Shown here in pieces: positions 26,771-36,436 of a DNA stretch of 64,000 nucleotides (positions are counted from its first letter, which is position 1; each line of letters opens with the position of its first letter). The translations under genes were made by a program, and so were the position numbers. The DNA comes from Mucilaginibacter xinganensis. GTDB lineage: Bacteria; Bacteroidota; Bacteroidia; Sphingobacteriales; Sphingobacteriaceae. The stretch spans positions 1,860,001 through 1,924,000 of the forward strand of contig NZ_CP022743.1 of the NCBI RefSeq assembly GCF_002257585.1, written 5' to 3'. Under the pieces are notes generated by a model. That model searched no databases. It was not told where the DNA came from and saw only the letters and a list, made by a program, of their open reading frames with translations.

Positions 26771-27181
26771 ATGAGTACAACATACGATTGCTCAATATAT
26801 GAGCTTCCAAAAATTAAAAACAGAGCGGGTAATATTACCCCTGTTCATAATAATCTGGAAATACCGTTTGCAATAAAGCGGGTGTTTTATTTATATGATA
26901 TTCCTGGGGGAGAATCCCGGGGAGCTCATGCGCATAAGGAATGCCACCAGTTTCTGATATCAGCAAGCGGAAGCTTTGAAGTATTACTTGATGATGGTAA
27001 AACTAAACGTATTATTCAATTAAACCGGCCCTATATAGGCTTACATATCCCCCCGGGAATATGGGCGTCTGAGATTAATTTCTCATCCGGCTCAATTTGC
27101 CTGGTTTTTGCATCCCATACTTACAATGAGGACGACTATATAAGAGAGTATGATGATTTTTTAACCTATAAGAAATGGTAG
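26771..27181 (+). CDS. FdtA/QdtA-like dTDP-4-keto-6-deoxyglucose 3,4-ketoisomerase
   Basis: 136 aa cupin with the full motif [17 protein letters not shown] (about residues 48-64), including both histidines of the active site, and [12 protein letters not shown] near 98-109. It would make the 3-keto-6-deoxyhexose used by the aminotransferase encoded two genes downstream. Whether the product is galacto (Fuc3N) or gluco (Qui3N) configured cannot be decided. It overlaps the next gene by 7 bp. The pathway also needs rmlA and rmlB; rmlA is at 58494, rmlB is not in the window. Confidence 0.88.
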   Translation: MSTTYDCSIYELPKIKNRAGNITPVHNNLEIPFAIKRVFYLYDIPGGESRGAHAHKECHQFLISASGSFEVLLDDGKTKRIIQLNRPYIGLHIPPGIWASEINFSSGSICLVFASHTYNEDDYIREYDDFLTYKKW

Positions 27182-27726
27182 CTAATATTCATCCTTTATC
27201 CGACGTGCAAAGTAAAATCATTGGAGATGATACTTTTATATGGCAATTTACTGTTGTACTAAGCGGTGCGGTAATTGGGGCTAACTGTAATATTAATTGT
27301 AACTGCTTTATTGAAAACGACGTAGTGATTGGTGATAATGTAACGGTAAAGTCGGGCGTACAGATATGGGACGGTGTGAGAATCGAAGACAATGTATTTA
27401 TTGGCCCCAACGTCACTTTTACAAATGATCTGCTACCCAGGTCAAAAGTTTACCCGCAGCAATTTAAACGAACAATTATAAGAAAAGGAGCTTCCGTTGG
27501 TGGAAATGCCACTATTGTTGCAGGAAACGAAATAGGAAAATTTTCATTAATTGGCGCAGGAAGCGTCGTAACTAAAAATGTGCCCCCATATACAGTATGG
27601 TATGGTAATCCCGCAAAGCATAAGGGATTTATTACAGAGGAAGCTGTATTGCTTGATTTGAATTTGTTCGATAACGTAAATAATTTACAATATAAATTAG
27701 ACGAAAACGGAATTATTATAAAATGA
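27175..27726 (+). CDS. Left-handed beta-helix sugar N-acetyltransferase (FdtC/WbpD-like)
   Basis: 183 aa with hexapeptide repeats across about residues 8-150 ([19 protein letters not shown] type). The [15 protein letters not shown] loop is typical of acetyltransferases that act on 3-amino or 2-amino nucleotide sugars, and [22 protein letters not shown] ends the helix. From its place between the ketoisomerases and the aminotransferase it should acetylate the 3-amino group to give dTDP-3-acetamido-3,6-dideoxyhexose. It overlaps both neighbours (7 bp and 4 bp), so the module is translationally coupled. Confidence 0.87.
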   Translation: MVANIHPLSDVQSKIIGDDTFIWQFTVVLSGAVIGANCNINCNCFIENDVVIGDNVTVKSGVQIWDGVRIEDNVFIGPNVTFTNDLLPRSKVYPQQFKRTIIRKGASVGGNATIVAGNEIGKFSLIGAGSVVTKNVPPYTVWYGNPAKHKGFITEEAVLLDLNLFDNVNNLQYKLDENGIIIK

Positions 27727-28829
27727 TTAAATTTTTAGACTTAAAAGGCATAAACCAACAATATCGTGAAGGATTAAGACTTGCTTTTGATAGGGTATTG
27801 GATTCGGGATGGTATATTTTGGGAAATGAAGTGAACCTGTTTGAACAGCAATTTGCTGAATATTGCGGTACTAAGCATGCAATTGGTGTAGCAAACGGTT
27901 TGGACGCCCTGATATTGATAATTAGAGCCTATAAAGAATTAGGAGTTTTCAAGGATAATGACGAAATTATTGTACCCGCTAACACTTATATCGCTAGTAT
28001 TTTAGCTATATCTGCCAATGATTTGATTCCGGTGTTGGTAGAGCCTGACATCGACACTTACAATATTGATCCCAAACTGATAGAAGCTAAAATAACGACA
28101 AGGACAAAAGCCATTTTACCGGTTCATTTATACGGAAATTTGTGCGATATGAAATCTATTAATTCAATTGCTGAAAAATACAATTTAAAGGTAATTGAAG
28201 ATTGTGCACAAGCGCACGGGGCAACAAACGATGGTAAAGCGGCAGGTAATTTTGGTGACGCAGCCGGGTTTAGTTTCTACCCGGGCAAGAACCTTGGCGC
28301 TTTAGGTGATGCCGGAGCCGTTACAACGAATGACACAGATTTAGCAGTAACAATAAGGGCTTTGTTAAATTACGGTTCTGAAAAAAAATATCATAACCAA
28401 TACAAGGGAATAAACAGCAGGCTAGATGAAGTACAGGCTGCTTTATTGGGAGTTAAGCTACACACCCTTAACGATGAAACCCGAATTAAAAGAGAGATAG
28501 CCAACCGCTATTTACTGGAAATAAAGAACCCTAAAATAAAATTACCTAAAATAGCGACACAAGAGCAACACGTTTGGCACCTATTTGTTGTTAGGACTGC
28601 GAATAGGGAAAAATTGCAGCAATACTTAACAGAGAAAGGAATTCAAACCGTAATCCATTATCCTATACCGCCGCACAAGCAACAGGCTTATAAAGATTGG
28701 AACGATTTAAGGTATCCTATAAGTGAAGAAATTCATAGAGAAGTTTTGAGCATTCCGCTGAATTTTATCCTTACCAGCGAGGAAGTTAGCTATATCATAA
28801 AGACATTAAATGACTACGGAAAGGATTAA
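27723..28829 (+). CDS. DegT/DnrJ/EryC1 sugar aminotransferase (FdtB-like)
   Basis: 368 aa, PLP-dependent. D160 ([10 protein letters not shown]) binds the pyridine nitrogen and K189 ([14 protein letters not shown]) is the Schiff-base lysine. It aminates the 3-keto sugar at C3 with glutamate as donor, in the module with the ketoisomerases and the acetyltransferase. The start overlaps the acetyltransferase end by 4 bp and its end overlaps the next gene by 20 bp. C3 specificity is inferred from context; by sequence alone it could be another sugar aminotransferase. Confidence 0.9.
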   Translation: MIKFLDLKGINQQYREGLRLAFDRVLDSGWYILGNEVNLFEQQFAEYCGTKHAIGVANGLDALILIIRAYKELGVFKDNDEIIVPANTYIASILAISANDLIPVLVEPDIDTYNIDPKLIEAKITTRTKAILPVHLYGNLCDMKSINSIAEKYNLKVIEDCAQAHGATNDGKAAGNFGDAAGFSFYPGKNLGALGDAGAVTTNDTDLAVTIRALLNYGSEKKYHNQYKGINSRLDEVQAALLGVKLHTLNDETRIKREIANRYLLEIKNPKIKLPKIATQEQHVWHLFVVRTANREKLQQYLTEKGIQTVIHYPIPPHKQQAYKDWNDLRYPISEEIHREVLSIPLNFILTSEEVSYIIKTLNDYGKD

Positions 28830-29406
28830 AAGAATTTTAATTAATAGGGTCATTTCTCCTGTTTACACTTCATTTCGCATAGCGAAATATTGGATTTTAT
28901 CCTCGTGCAGCAATGTAACGGGTACGCCAATTCGTATTTGCCCCGTTTTGTTGAACGGTGTGGGGACGGTTATTTTTAAAAAAAGTGTTACAATAGGTGT
29001 TGTCGCATCGCCATATTTTTATAACACCTATTGCTATATCGAAGCCCGTAATTCTTTATCGGTCGTTTCGTTTGGCGATAATGTTTTTATTAATAACAAC
29101 GCTTGTTTTATAAGTGAAGGAGAAGGGATTTACATCGGTGCAGATGTGCTGATCGGCCCTTCAGTAACGATTTTTGATAGTGATTTTCATGCAATAGATC
29201 CTCTTAAAAGAAAGCTGGAAAAAAAAACCGCGAGAGTTCAAATTGAGGATAATGTTTTTATTGGCGCAAATGTCACTATTTTAAAAGGCGTAACTATTGG
29301 TAAAAATTCTGTTATAGCAAGTAATTCTCTTGTTTCCAAATCAATCCCGGCTAATGTTATTGCTGGAGGCAATCCATGCAAAATAATAAAAGAGATTAGC
29401 GTTTAA
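28810..29406 (+). CDS. Hexapeptide-repeat O-acetyltransferase
   Basis: 198 aa. A leading amphipathic region (about residues 1-60) is followed by a left-handed beta-helix with [34 protein letters not shown] and [26 protein letters not shown]. It resembles maltose/galactoside-type acetyltransferases; the H in DSDFHAID lies at the usual catalytic histidine place. It probably adds acetyl to a sugar of the repeat unit using acetyl-CoA. It overlaps the aminotransferase by 20 bp. Confidence 0.82.
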   Translation: MTTERIKRILINRVISPVYTSFRIAKYWILSSCSNVTGTPIRICPVLLNGVGTVIFKKSVTIGVVASPYFYNTYCYIEARNSLSVVSFGDNVFINNNACFISEGEGIYIGADVLIGPSVTIFDSDFHAIDPLKRKLEKKTARVQIEDNVFIGANVTILKGVTIGKNSVIASNSLVSKSIPANVIAGGNPCKIIKEISV

Positions 29407-29416
29407 TAAGAATAAA

Positions 29417-30664
29417 TTGAAACTTGTAAAAACAACTTTTTTTTCGGCTATTATTACTTTTATCCGGATATCTTCCGGATTTGTTGCTGGCAAGGTAGTT
29501 TCGCTATTTACGGGGCCGGCTGGTGTGGCGTTGATTGGTCAGTTTACCAATTTTATCACTATTATATTAACATTTGCCAACGGCGCTATCAATACAGGTG
29601 TAGTCAAATATACGGCTGAATATAGTGACGATAACCAACAATTAAAAGCGCTTTTTAGTACGTCGTTAAAAATCAGTATTTACTGCTCTGGTATAGTTGG
29701 AGCAATCCTTTTGCTTTCCTCTTCGTATCTTTCAACATGGATGTTTAACACATCCTTATATAATAATCCAATACGAGTGCTGGGAGTTACCATAATCTTA
29801 TATTCCCTCAATACACTTCTAATATCAATTTTAAACGGAAAGCAACAAATAAAAACATATACAATAGTTAATACTGTTGGTAGTATTGTAGGCTTATTGC
29901 TTACTGTTGTTCTGGTATATTTCTACAAGGTTGAGGGCGCACTTTATGCCTTAGTGCTGGCTCAGTCAATTGTTTTTGTGGTTACTTTCATTTTGATTAT
30001 AAAAAGCGATTGGTTTTCCATTTCTTATTTCAACGGAGCTTATGATAGTAAGCTGGGCAGGAAGTTGTTTAATTATAGTTTAATGACAGTTGTTACAGCG
30101 CTTACTGGCCCGGTTTCGCAGATCATTTTACGAAAACTGCTTATTACAAATTTAGGAATTAACAGCGCAGGTTACTGGCAAGGCATGATGAGAATTTCTG
30201 ACGGATACTTGTTATTAATAACAACATCTTTAAGTACCTACTATTTACCAAAGCTATCATCATTAAATACGGAGAAAGAATTACGAAAAGAGATATTTCA
30301 TGGGTATAAGATAATCCTCCCTGCTGTTTTTTTTGGATGCATTACGATTTATTTTTTGAGGCATTTCATAATACGGATTTTATACACAGGCGAGTTTGAA
30401 GGTATGCAAAGCCTTTTTGCTTTTCAATTACTGGGCGACTTCTTTAAAATGGCTGCATGGTTGCTTGGCTACATGATTATTGCCAAGGCCATGACCCGGA
30501 CATACATAATAACTGAAATTCTTTTCAGTTTTAGCTATGTGTTTTTATCCTACTTTTGCATCTCGATATTTAAATTACAAGGAATAACTATTGCTTTTGC
30601 TATCAATTACTTTATTTATTTGATTGTGATGGTGATTATTTTTAGAAAATTATTATTTAAATGA
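29417..30664 (+). CDS. WzxE-type lipid-linked oligosaccharide flippase
   Basis: 415 aa from a TTG at 29417; this start gives the expected KLVKTTFFSAIITFIR N-terminus and no ATG is near. About 10-12 membrane helices. It is close in pattern to enterobacterial WzxE: VSLFTGPAGVALIGQ, GYWQGMMRISDGYLLLITTSLS, LPKLSSL and FAFQLLGDFFKMAAWLLGYMIIAKA. It would flip undecaprenyl-PP-linked repeat units across the inner membrane. Two 8-T homopolymers lie in the gene. It overlaps the next gene by 4 bp. Confidence 0.9.
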   Translation: MKLVKTTFFSAIITFIRISSGFVAGKVVSLFTGPAGVALIGQFTNFITIILTFANGAINTGVVKYTAEYSDDNQQLKALFSTSLKISIYCSGIVGAILLLSSSYLSTWMFNTSLYNNPIRVLGVTIILYSLNTLLISILNGKQQIKTYTIVNTVGSIVGLLLTVVLVYFYKVEGALYALVLAQSIVFVVTFILIIKSDWFSISYFNGAYDSKLGRKLFNYSLMTVVTALTGPVSQIILRKLLITNLGINSAGYWQGMMRISDGYLLLITTSLSTYYLPKLSSLNTEKELRKEIFHGYKIILPAVFFGCITIYFLRHFIIRILYTGEFEGMQSLFAFQLLGDFFKMAAWLLGYMIIAKAMTRTYIITEILFSFSYVFLSYFCISIFKLQGITIAFAINYFIYLIVMVIIFRKLLFK

Positions 30665-31503
30665 GCTATCCACTAGTTTCAATTATTATTCCAGCCTATA
30701 ATCACGAAAAATTTATAGCCTATACTTTGGATAGCATTACTGAAGATTCTTATCCTAATAAAGAAATAGTAATTATAAATGATGGATCAAAGGACGATAC
30801 GGATGGTGTGATAATTAACTGGGTTAAATTAAATCAGAATAAGATTTCGGTCATTTACGTAAAACGGGAAAACAGAGGCATTTGCGCCACGTTAAACGAA
30901 TTAATCAGGCTTTCGAACGGGAAATATCTTTTAGTAATTGCCAGTGATGATGCTTTATATGGCAACACTATTGCCGAAAGGGTTGATTTGTTGGAAGAAA
31001 CAGAAAAGAACGGGAAATTGGTTTTGGTTAGTGACGCACAGGTAATAGATGAAAATAACAATTTCATATCGGCAAGCTCAATGGAGATGAATAAAGGAGA
31101 TAAAAATAAATTTAAAACAGAGGAAGGAATTTTAGAGGAACTGATAAGCAAACCATCTACAGTTGGAGCGATTGCATTAATTAATAAATCAATATATAGC
31201 AGGATAGGTTTCTACCCGGAAGACACATTTATAGAAGATTGGTTTTTTTACCAAAGAGCGGCCTCTATTAGGGCTATTTTATTTTGGGATAAAGTAGTTT
31301 CACAGTACCGGGTACATTCTTCAAATATGTCAGGATCAAACATTAGCCTCACAAAGCGTTTATTAATATACAGAGCTGTTAAGTTGTCGGTCCGAAGAAA
31401 TGTTAGCTGGTTTCCGTCTTTATATTTCAAATACTTGGGTGTGAAAAAAATAATAGAATTGGACTTTGCTATTTTAAAGCTAACTTTGAAAAATTATTTC
31501 TAA
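30661..31503 (+). CDS. Glycosyltransferase family 2
   Basis: 280 aa, GT-A fold. Opening SIIIPAYNHEKFIAYTLDSI (about residues 8-27), INDGSKDDT (about 39-47) and the metal-binding ASDDA (about 98-102) are classic family 2 features. No membrane helix. It should add one sugar of the repeat unit at the cytoplasmic face. The donor sugar is not readable. It overlaps the flippase stop by 4 bp. The C-terminal third (after about 200) is typical for GalNAc/Glc-type enzymes only in a loose sense. Confidence 0.88.
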   Translation: MSYPLVSIIIPAYNHEKFIAYTLDSITEDSYPNKEIVIINDGSKDDTDGVIINWVKLNQNKISVIYVKRENRGICATLNELIRLSNGKYLLVIASDDALYGNTIAERVDLLEETEKNGKLVLVSDAQVIDENNNFISASSMEMNKGDKNKFKTEEGILEELISKPSTVGAIALINKSIYSRIGFYPEDTFIEDWFFYQRAASIRAILFWDKVVSQYRVHSSNMSGSNISLTKRLLIYRAVKLSVRRNVSWFPSLYFKYLGVKKIIELDFAILKLTLKNYF

Positions 31504-31553
31504 AGAAATAAAAATTTAATATTAAATTAACTTAAGTAATTATTAATCAAATT

Positions 31554-32183
31554 GTGGTAGGCTTATTGGTAAAAAAATTTAGACAATTAATCTTTTCCAG
31601 GCACTTCAATAATATAAAGAAATATTTGGTGTCGGGTAATTCACATTTTTTGGAAAATTTCAGGTTAACGATAATTAAACCTCAAAAAAACAAAGTTTAT
31701 CTCACGGTTGGTAATGATACGGTTCTTGATTGCAAGGTTTTATTTGAATCAGGTAACGGCGAAGTTGTGATTGGAAACCGTGTACACATTGGATCAAGCA
31801 CTATAATTTGCCGAACTAAAATAGAGTTTGAAGATAATATATTTGTGGCTTGGGGTACCTGTTTTTATGATCACAATTCTCACTCAATTGACTATCGCCA
31901 ACGAGAAAATGACATTACACAACAACTGCAAGATTACAGGGCCGGTAAAATTTTTATTGAGAATAAAAATTGGGATGTCGTTGAATCAAAGCCTATAACG
32001 ATAAAGTCGTATGCATGGATTGGCATGAATTGTATAATTTTAAAAGGTGTGACAATAGGTGAAGGTGCTATAGTTGGTGCCGGAAGCGTAGTAACTAAAG
32101 ATGTGCCCGCCTGGACTATTGTAGGGGGAAATCCGGCGAAGGTAATCAAAGATATTCCTGACGAATATAAAAATAGGGGATAG
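31554..32183 (+). CDS. Hexapeptide-repeat acetyltransferase
   Basis: 209 aa with a GTG start at 31554; a TTG 12 bases further in is the other option. The beta-helix repeats run from about residue 60 (GEVVIGNRVHIGSSTIICR) to about 200 ([28 protein letters not shown]). The FYDHNSHSIDYRQRE segment carries the probable catalytic histidine. It resembles WcaF-like exopolysaccharide acetyltransferases. 50-bp AT-rich gap before it, 80 bp after it. Confidence 0.8.
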   Translation: MVGLLVKKFRQLIFSRHFNNIKKYLVSGNSHFLENFRLTIIKPQKNKVYLTVGNDTVLDCKVLFESGNGEVVIGNRVHIGSSTIICRTKIEFEDNIFVAWGTCFYDHNSHSIDYRQRENDITQQLQDYRAGKIFIENKNWDVVESKPITIKSYAWIGMNCIILKGVTIGEGAIVGAGSVVTKDVPAWTIVGGNPAKVIKDIPDEYKNRG

Positions 32184-32263
32184 AGTGCGCTTGACACGGA
32201 TAAATACACCGTTTTAGGTTGCTGCGAGTTTGAAATGATATATGGAATACAAGGTTTTAAAAA

Positions 32264-33451
32264 ATGATTAATATTGGCTTTATGTTGAATTTCCCTGTTG
32301 AATACAAAGGGGGAATCAATTACCTGAAAAACCTTTTTTATGCTATCCAGCAATGTAAAGATACCGACGTTAGCGTCATTTTATTCGTCCCCGACGACAC
32401 GGATGATGAATATGTCGCTATTTTTTCGCCATATGCAAAAATTATAAGAACTAAAATTCTTAAAAGGAAATCTTTCCCCTGGCTCCTGAGCCGGATTGGA
32501 GAAAAATATTTTGGCTATGATCCGCTGGTTCATTTTTTGCTTAAGAAAAACAACATTAGCTGTATTTCGCATTCAAATTATGTTTGTCCCGATAAAAAAA
32601 TTAAAACTATCAATTGGATACCTGATTTTCAATATTTACACTTACCCGATTTATGGACAGCCAAACAACTATCAGAAACTTCCAGGCTTCATAAATATTT
32701 AATAGAAGGTAGCGATAAAATCGTCTTAAGTAGTTTTGATGCTTTTAACGATTTTAAGACGAAGTACGATAAAATAAGTAAAAAAGTGGAAGTTATACAT
32801 TTTGTTTCTCAACCGGTGGCCAATCAGGGCGGTACATCGAAACCTGAAAACAAAGGGTATAAAACTAATGATGTGCCTTACTTTTATCTTCCCAATCAAT
32901 TTTGGACCCATAAAAACCACATAACAGCATTTAAAGCATGCGAAATTTTGATTAACAGGGGCCATAAATTTCAGTTAATAACCAGCGGGCACATGAAAGA
33001 TTTTCGGAGTAATGATGATCACATAGCCCAACTTGTTAAATATGTTAAAGAAAACAACCTGGATCAAGTGATAAAATTTCTAGGTTTAATTCCATACACA
33101 GATGTTTTTGAACTTATTAAAAATGCTGCTGCATTGGTTAATCCTTCATACTTTGAAGGCTGGAGTTCGACAGTAGAAGAGGCGAAATCTGTTGGAACTT
33201 TAACATTACTTTCTGACATTCCTGTTCATAAAGAACAAAACCCCCAAGGCGCAAGGTTTTTTGATCCGGATAGTCCCGCTGAATTAGCTCAAATAATGGA
33301 AGACGTTTTAATTAACAAAATCCCTTTTTTTAAAGCTTCTCCGAAGGTTTTGAAAGAACAACTGGATAACAGGACTATAATATTTGGTCAGAAATACATT
33401 GACCTTGTTAAGAATTTAACCTCGCCGGCAAATGCAGAACGACATAGCTAA
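32264..33451 (+). CDS. Glycosyltransferase family 4 (GT-B)
   Basis: 395 aa. N-terminal half with EYKGGINYLKNLFYAIQ and NWIPDFQYLHLPDLW (about residues 110-124), C-terminal GT-B domain with LPNQFWTHKNHITAFKAC and, near 290-310, NPSYFEGWSSTVEEAKSVG. The E-x7-E pattern (FEGWSSTVEEAK) that binds the nucleotide sugar is present. The donor cannot be read. The 3' end overlaps the next glycosyltransferase by 20 bp. Confidence 0.87.
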   Translation: MINIGFMLNFPVEYKGGINYLKNLFYAIQQCKDTDVSVILFVPDDTDDEYVAIFSPYAKIIRTKILKRKSFPWLLSRIGEKYFGYDPLVHFLLKKNNISCISHSNYVCPDKKIKTINWIPDFQYLHLPDLWTAKQLSETSRLHKYLIEGSDKIVLSSFDAFNDFKTKYDKISKKVEVIHFVSQPVANQGGTSKPENKGYKTNDVPYFYLPNQFWTHKNHITAFKACEILINRGHKFQLITSGHMKDFRSNDDHIAQLVKYVKENNLDQVIKFLGLIPYTDVFELIKNAAALVNPSYFEGWSSTVEEAKSVGTLTLLSDIPVHKEQNPQGARFFDPDSPAELAQIMEDVLINKIPFFKASPKVLKEQLDNRTIIFGQKYIDLVKNLTSPANAERHS

Positions 33452-34304
33452 TAAATTACTAATAGTACTAGTAGTGTATCAGCAAAACTATTTTGATACT
33501 ATCGCTTATAAGTCGTTAGGCTATAATATCAGGAAACTGGATCCGTCGAATGCCGGTCGGTTTGGAATTTTTATTTACGACAATAGCCCCAATAAATATA
33601 ATGAAACATCAAGCATCCCTGGCCTAACACAAACTTATTACCACAACCCTGAAAATCCCGGTGTAAGTACTGCATACAATGCCGGTTATTATTATGCAAA
33701 GAATACAGAATACAACTGGCTCATTTTGGCTGATCAGGATACAGAGTTTAGTGCTGCGGGATTGGAGGAATACTTAAAAAGTATTAGCGTATTTCCAGAT
33801 GTTTTAATCCATTCACCTATTTTAAGAATCGACAACCAAATTATTTCCCCTTCCAAATATAAATTTAGAAGGGGGTTTCCGCTAAAAGCAGTCGAGCCTG
33901 GAAAGCAAAATTTGGGCGACATAGTCCCTCTTAACAGTGGTATGTGTATAAATCTAAGGGTATTCGAAAGAATTGCTATTTACAACGAAAAAATCCGCCT
34001 TGATTTCAGTGATTTTGATTTTATAAGGAGAATTACCCCCCAAGTGAAATATTTTGTAGTGATGCCTGTAGCGTTTAATCATTCTCTTTCGTCATATAGT
34101 GAAACATATGATTCGGCGTTGAACAGGTTTAAATATTATTGTGATGGTGCATATCATTCAATTATAACCGTCACTGACTTTTTTTTATTTGGATTGGTAA
34201 CCTTTATGCGAGGGATAAAGCTTTGTTATAAATTTAGACGACTAAAGTTTTTGAAGGTGTTTTATAACTCATATGTTCTTAAAAAGAAATTTAATGAAAT
34301 CTAA
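33432..34304 (+). CDS. Glycosyltransferase family 2 (rhamnosyltransferase-like)
   Basis: 290 aa. Features of the WbbL/RfbF-like family 2 group: LLIVLVVYQQN at the start, IFIYDNSPN, GVSTAYNAGYYYAK and the metal-binding LADQDTEFS (about residues 98-106). Such enzymes often transfer L-rhamnose or a related deoxysugar, but this is a loose guide. It overlaps its upstream neighbour by 20 bp and the polymerase gene by up to 32 bp. An 8-T tract lies near 34179. Confidence 0.85.
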   Translation: MQNDIANKLLIVLVVYQQNYFDTIAYKSLGYNIRKLDPSNAGRFGIFIYDNSPNKYNETSSIPGLTQTYYHNPENPGVSTAYNAGYYYAKNTEYNWLILADQDTEFSAAGLEEYLKSISVFPDVLIHSPILRIDNQIISPSKYKFRRGFPLKAVEPGKQNLGDIVPLNSGMCINLRVFERIAIYNEKIRLDFSDFDFIRRITPQVKYFVVMPVAFNHSLSSYSETYDSALNRFKYYCDGAYHSIITVTDFFLFGLVTFMRGIKLCYKFRRLKFLKVFYNSYVLKKKFNEI

Positions 34305-35451
34305 ACTGATTTACTTTATATTCTTTATTACCCTTTATGAACTTGCTTTAATGGGAAGCGGTCAAATGTTGAAAGCTGGCCCGCTTACGTTGAGAATGTT
34401 TTTGTTTATATCAATCGTATCTGTTTCCGTTGTCGTAGTACTGTTATCAAAAAAAATTGAGAAGTACTTTTTAGTCCTCACTTTATTATACAGTGTTGTG
34501 TTATCGGTTGGCATATTAGTTGCTGTAATAAATCATAATCCATTGTCAATGGTGATGGAGGATTTGAAACCGCTCATCTATTTTTTTAGCATATTGTTTT
34601 TTTCATTGATGATTAAGGATGCGGTCGCTATCAATATGGTGAGTCGGGTAATGAGAAATTCAGCTATTATTCTAGCAGTTGGCTATTTGTGTTTTCTAGC
34701 CGGATTAGCAGCCGGATTGATCAATTTTGATGTGGTTTACGGACTGCTTGATTCTACCGGAGAGTTTTTTTTTCGGGGAACCAGCGGTTTTTTTTATAAA
34801 GGATTTTTATATATGTGTACGGGAGTCTTTTTTTTTATCAATAAGTTCTCAGTCAGGAATACATTTATCCTTGTACTACTTGTAACAGCGATTGTTTTAA
34901 CGTTTACCCGGGGCTTCTTGCTTTCACTGGTGCTTGTGGTAATTATATACTTGTTAATATTTTACAAACAGAAGATAGTATCATTTGTTATTGTTATTTC
35001 GGGAGCAGTATTAGGCTATCTGTATTTTGGCGTATATGCCGACGTGTTAGGTGATAAATCTGATTCTGATAATATTAGAGTAATGGAAATAGCTCAGGTT
35101 AAGAGTGCGATAGATCCTTTTAGCTTTTTTGTAGGCCATGGATTTGGAAATGGTGTTGATGTTAGACCAGATCATATGGAAATATCTTATTTGGAAATTT
35201 TTCACAAGCAAGGAGTGATAGGCCTTTTTTTTTGGATATTTATATTAGGCGCTATTTTTTTTTCATATAACAAAGCCCGGCATAATGGAAATAAAGAAGC
35301 AGCGCTACCTTATTTATTAGCTTCTGTTTTTGTATTTTTGCAATCTTTTACGAACCCTTACCTAAACAACCCGATTGGAATGTCTGTTGTAATAATTGCT
35401 ATAGTAGCCCTAAGAAGATTAGAAATAATTAAAATAGGAGTAGCCCGATGA
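34273..35451 (+). CDS. Wzy-like O-antigen/capsule polymerase
   Basis: 392 aa with about 10-11 membrane helices. It has the large loop and conserved middle typical of Wzy/O-antigen ligase-like proteins (FTRGFLLSLVLVV, then FFVGHGFGNGVD and YLEIFHKQGVIGLFFWIF). Wzy joins repeat units in the periplasm. The ATG at 34294 (MKSKLIYF) is an alternative start that shortens the overlap with the upstream gene. The gene holds five runs of 8-9 T, which encode Phe pairs or triplets. It is highly AT-rich. Confidence 0.83.
   Translation: MFLKRNLMKSKLIYFIFFITLYELALMGSGQMLKAGPLTLRMFLFISIVSVSVVVVLLSKKIEKYFLVLTLLYSVVLSVGILVAVINHNPLSMVMEDLKPLIYFFSILFFSLMIKDAVAINMVSRVMRNSAIILAVGYLCFLAGLAAGLINFDVVYGLLDSTGEFFFRGTSGFFYKGFLYMCTGVFFFINKFSVRNTFILVLLVTAIVLTFTRGFLLSLVLVVIIYLLIFYKQKIVSFVIVISGAVLGYLYFGVYADVLGDKSDSDNIRVMEIAQVKSAIDPFSFFVGHGFGNGVDVRPDHMEISYLEIFHKQGVIGLFFWIFILGAIFFSYNKARHNGNKEAALPYLLASVFVFLQSFTNPYLNNPIGMSVVIIAIVALRRLEIIKIGVAR
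34765..35263 (+). repeat. Cluster of five poly-T tracts inside the polymerase gene
   Basis: Runs of T at 34765-34773 (9), 34788-34795 (8), 34828-34836 (9), 35225-35233 (9) and 35255-35263 (9). A gain or loss of one base in any of them would shift the frame. Confidence 0.85.
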
Positions 35452-36158
35452 ATATTTCGGTTTGTATAGCCACCTATAATGGTGAAAAATATATAAGAGA
35501 GCAACTGGAATCAATTATTCCACAGCTCCCGGAAAACGGAGAAATAATTATTTCCGACGACTCATCTACTGATAAGACGCTGGAGATCATTGAATCTATC
35601 AACGATAACAGAATCAAAGTTTTCTCTAATCAAAAGTTTAGGAGCCCAATTTTTAACTTTGAAAATGCCATAATTCAGGCGCAGGGTAAATATATTTTTT
35701 TGGCGGACCAGGATGACAAATGGTTCGGCAATAAAATAGAAGTTATGCTAAATGCTTTGAAAGATCATGATTTGGTTGTAAGTAATGCTATGATCGGCGA
35801 CGAGTCGTTAAATATTATTAAAGACTCTTATTTCGCTTGGAGAAATTCTCGTACCGGTTTTTTGAAAAACCTTTTCAAAAATTCTTACTTAGGTTGCTGC
35901 ATTGCTTTTGATCGCAAACTAATAGATGTCGCTTTACCATTCCCTGAAAATATTCCGATGCATGATATGTGGATTGGAATGGTGGCCGAGATGTATTTTA
36001 AGCCAATATTTATCCCAAATAAGTTAATGATATACAGGCGGCATGGCAACAATGTTACTCCTCTTAATACTAACTTTACCAGCAATAACAGCTTGCGCGA
36101 TAAAATAAGTTTCAGGTATAATTTATTGGTAGCAGTTATTAAAAGATCGTTAAGATGA
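35448..36158 (+). CDS. Glycosyltransferase family 2
   Basis: 236 aa, GT-A fold: NISVCIATYNGEKYIREQLE at the start, SDDSSTDKT (about residues 36-44) and the metal-binding LADQDDKWF (about 84-92), close to rhamnosyl/galactofuranosyl-type family 2 enzymes such as WbbL or RfbF relatives. Short, with no membrane helix. The start overlaps the polymerase stop by 4 bp; AGGAG lies 7 bases before it. It ends the first tightly packed part of the locus; 278 bp without a gene follow. Confidence 0.87.
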   Translation: MNISVCIATYNGEKYIREQLESIIPQLPENGEIIISDDSSTDKTLEIIESINDNRIKVFSNQKFRSPIFNFENAIIQAQGKYIFLADQDDKWFGNKIEVMLNALKDHDLVVSNAMIGDESLNIIKDSYFAWRNSRTGFLKNLFKNSYLGCCIAFDRKLIDVALPFPENIPMHDMWIGMVAEMYFKPIFIPNKLMIYRRHGNNVTPLNTNFTSNNSLRDKISFRYNLLVAVIKRSLR

Positions 36159-36436
36159 AGATTGTTTAGTTCTTAGCATCTGCCTGCGGCTTGCTGAAAT
36201 TAAGAAAATTACCAAACCTTTTCTATCTTACTCCTTTAGTCATTAATCACAAATTTAAATAAGCTTTTGGTGCAAAAATGGAACTTCGGGCAACCCGGAT
36301 TTATGAAGATAAAGCATAGATTAGAGGATAATTATACAGGTTGTATACTTATCCGGGATAGGCAAGATAAATATCTTATTTTTGGGGAAATAACCAGTGC
36401 TATCAGTAGTTTTTTAATATTAATTAAGTTTATACA
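36159..36436. other. Intergenic stretch with -7 element at 36377-36384
   Basis: 278 bp, AT-rich, no ORF of note. TATTTTTG at 36377-36384 fits TAnnTTTG, 53 bp before the GTG of the epimerase gene. No clear -33 element. It probably marks the start of a sub-operon. Confidence 0.4.
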
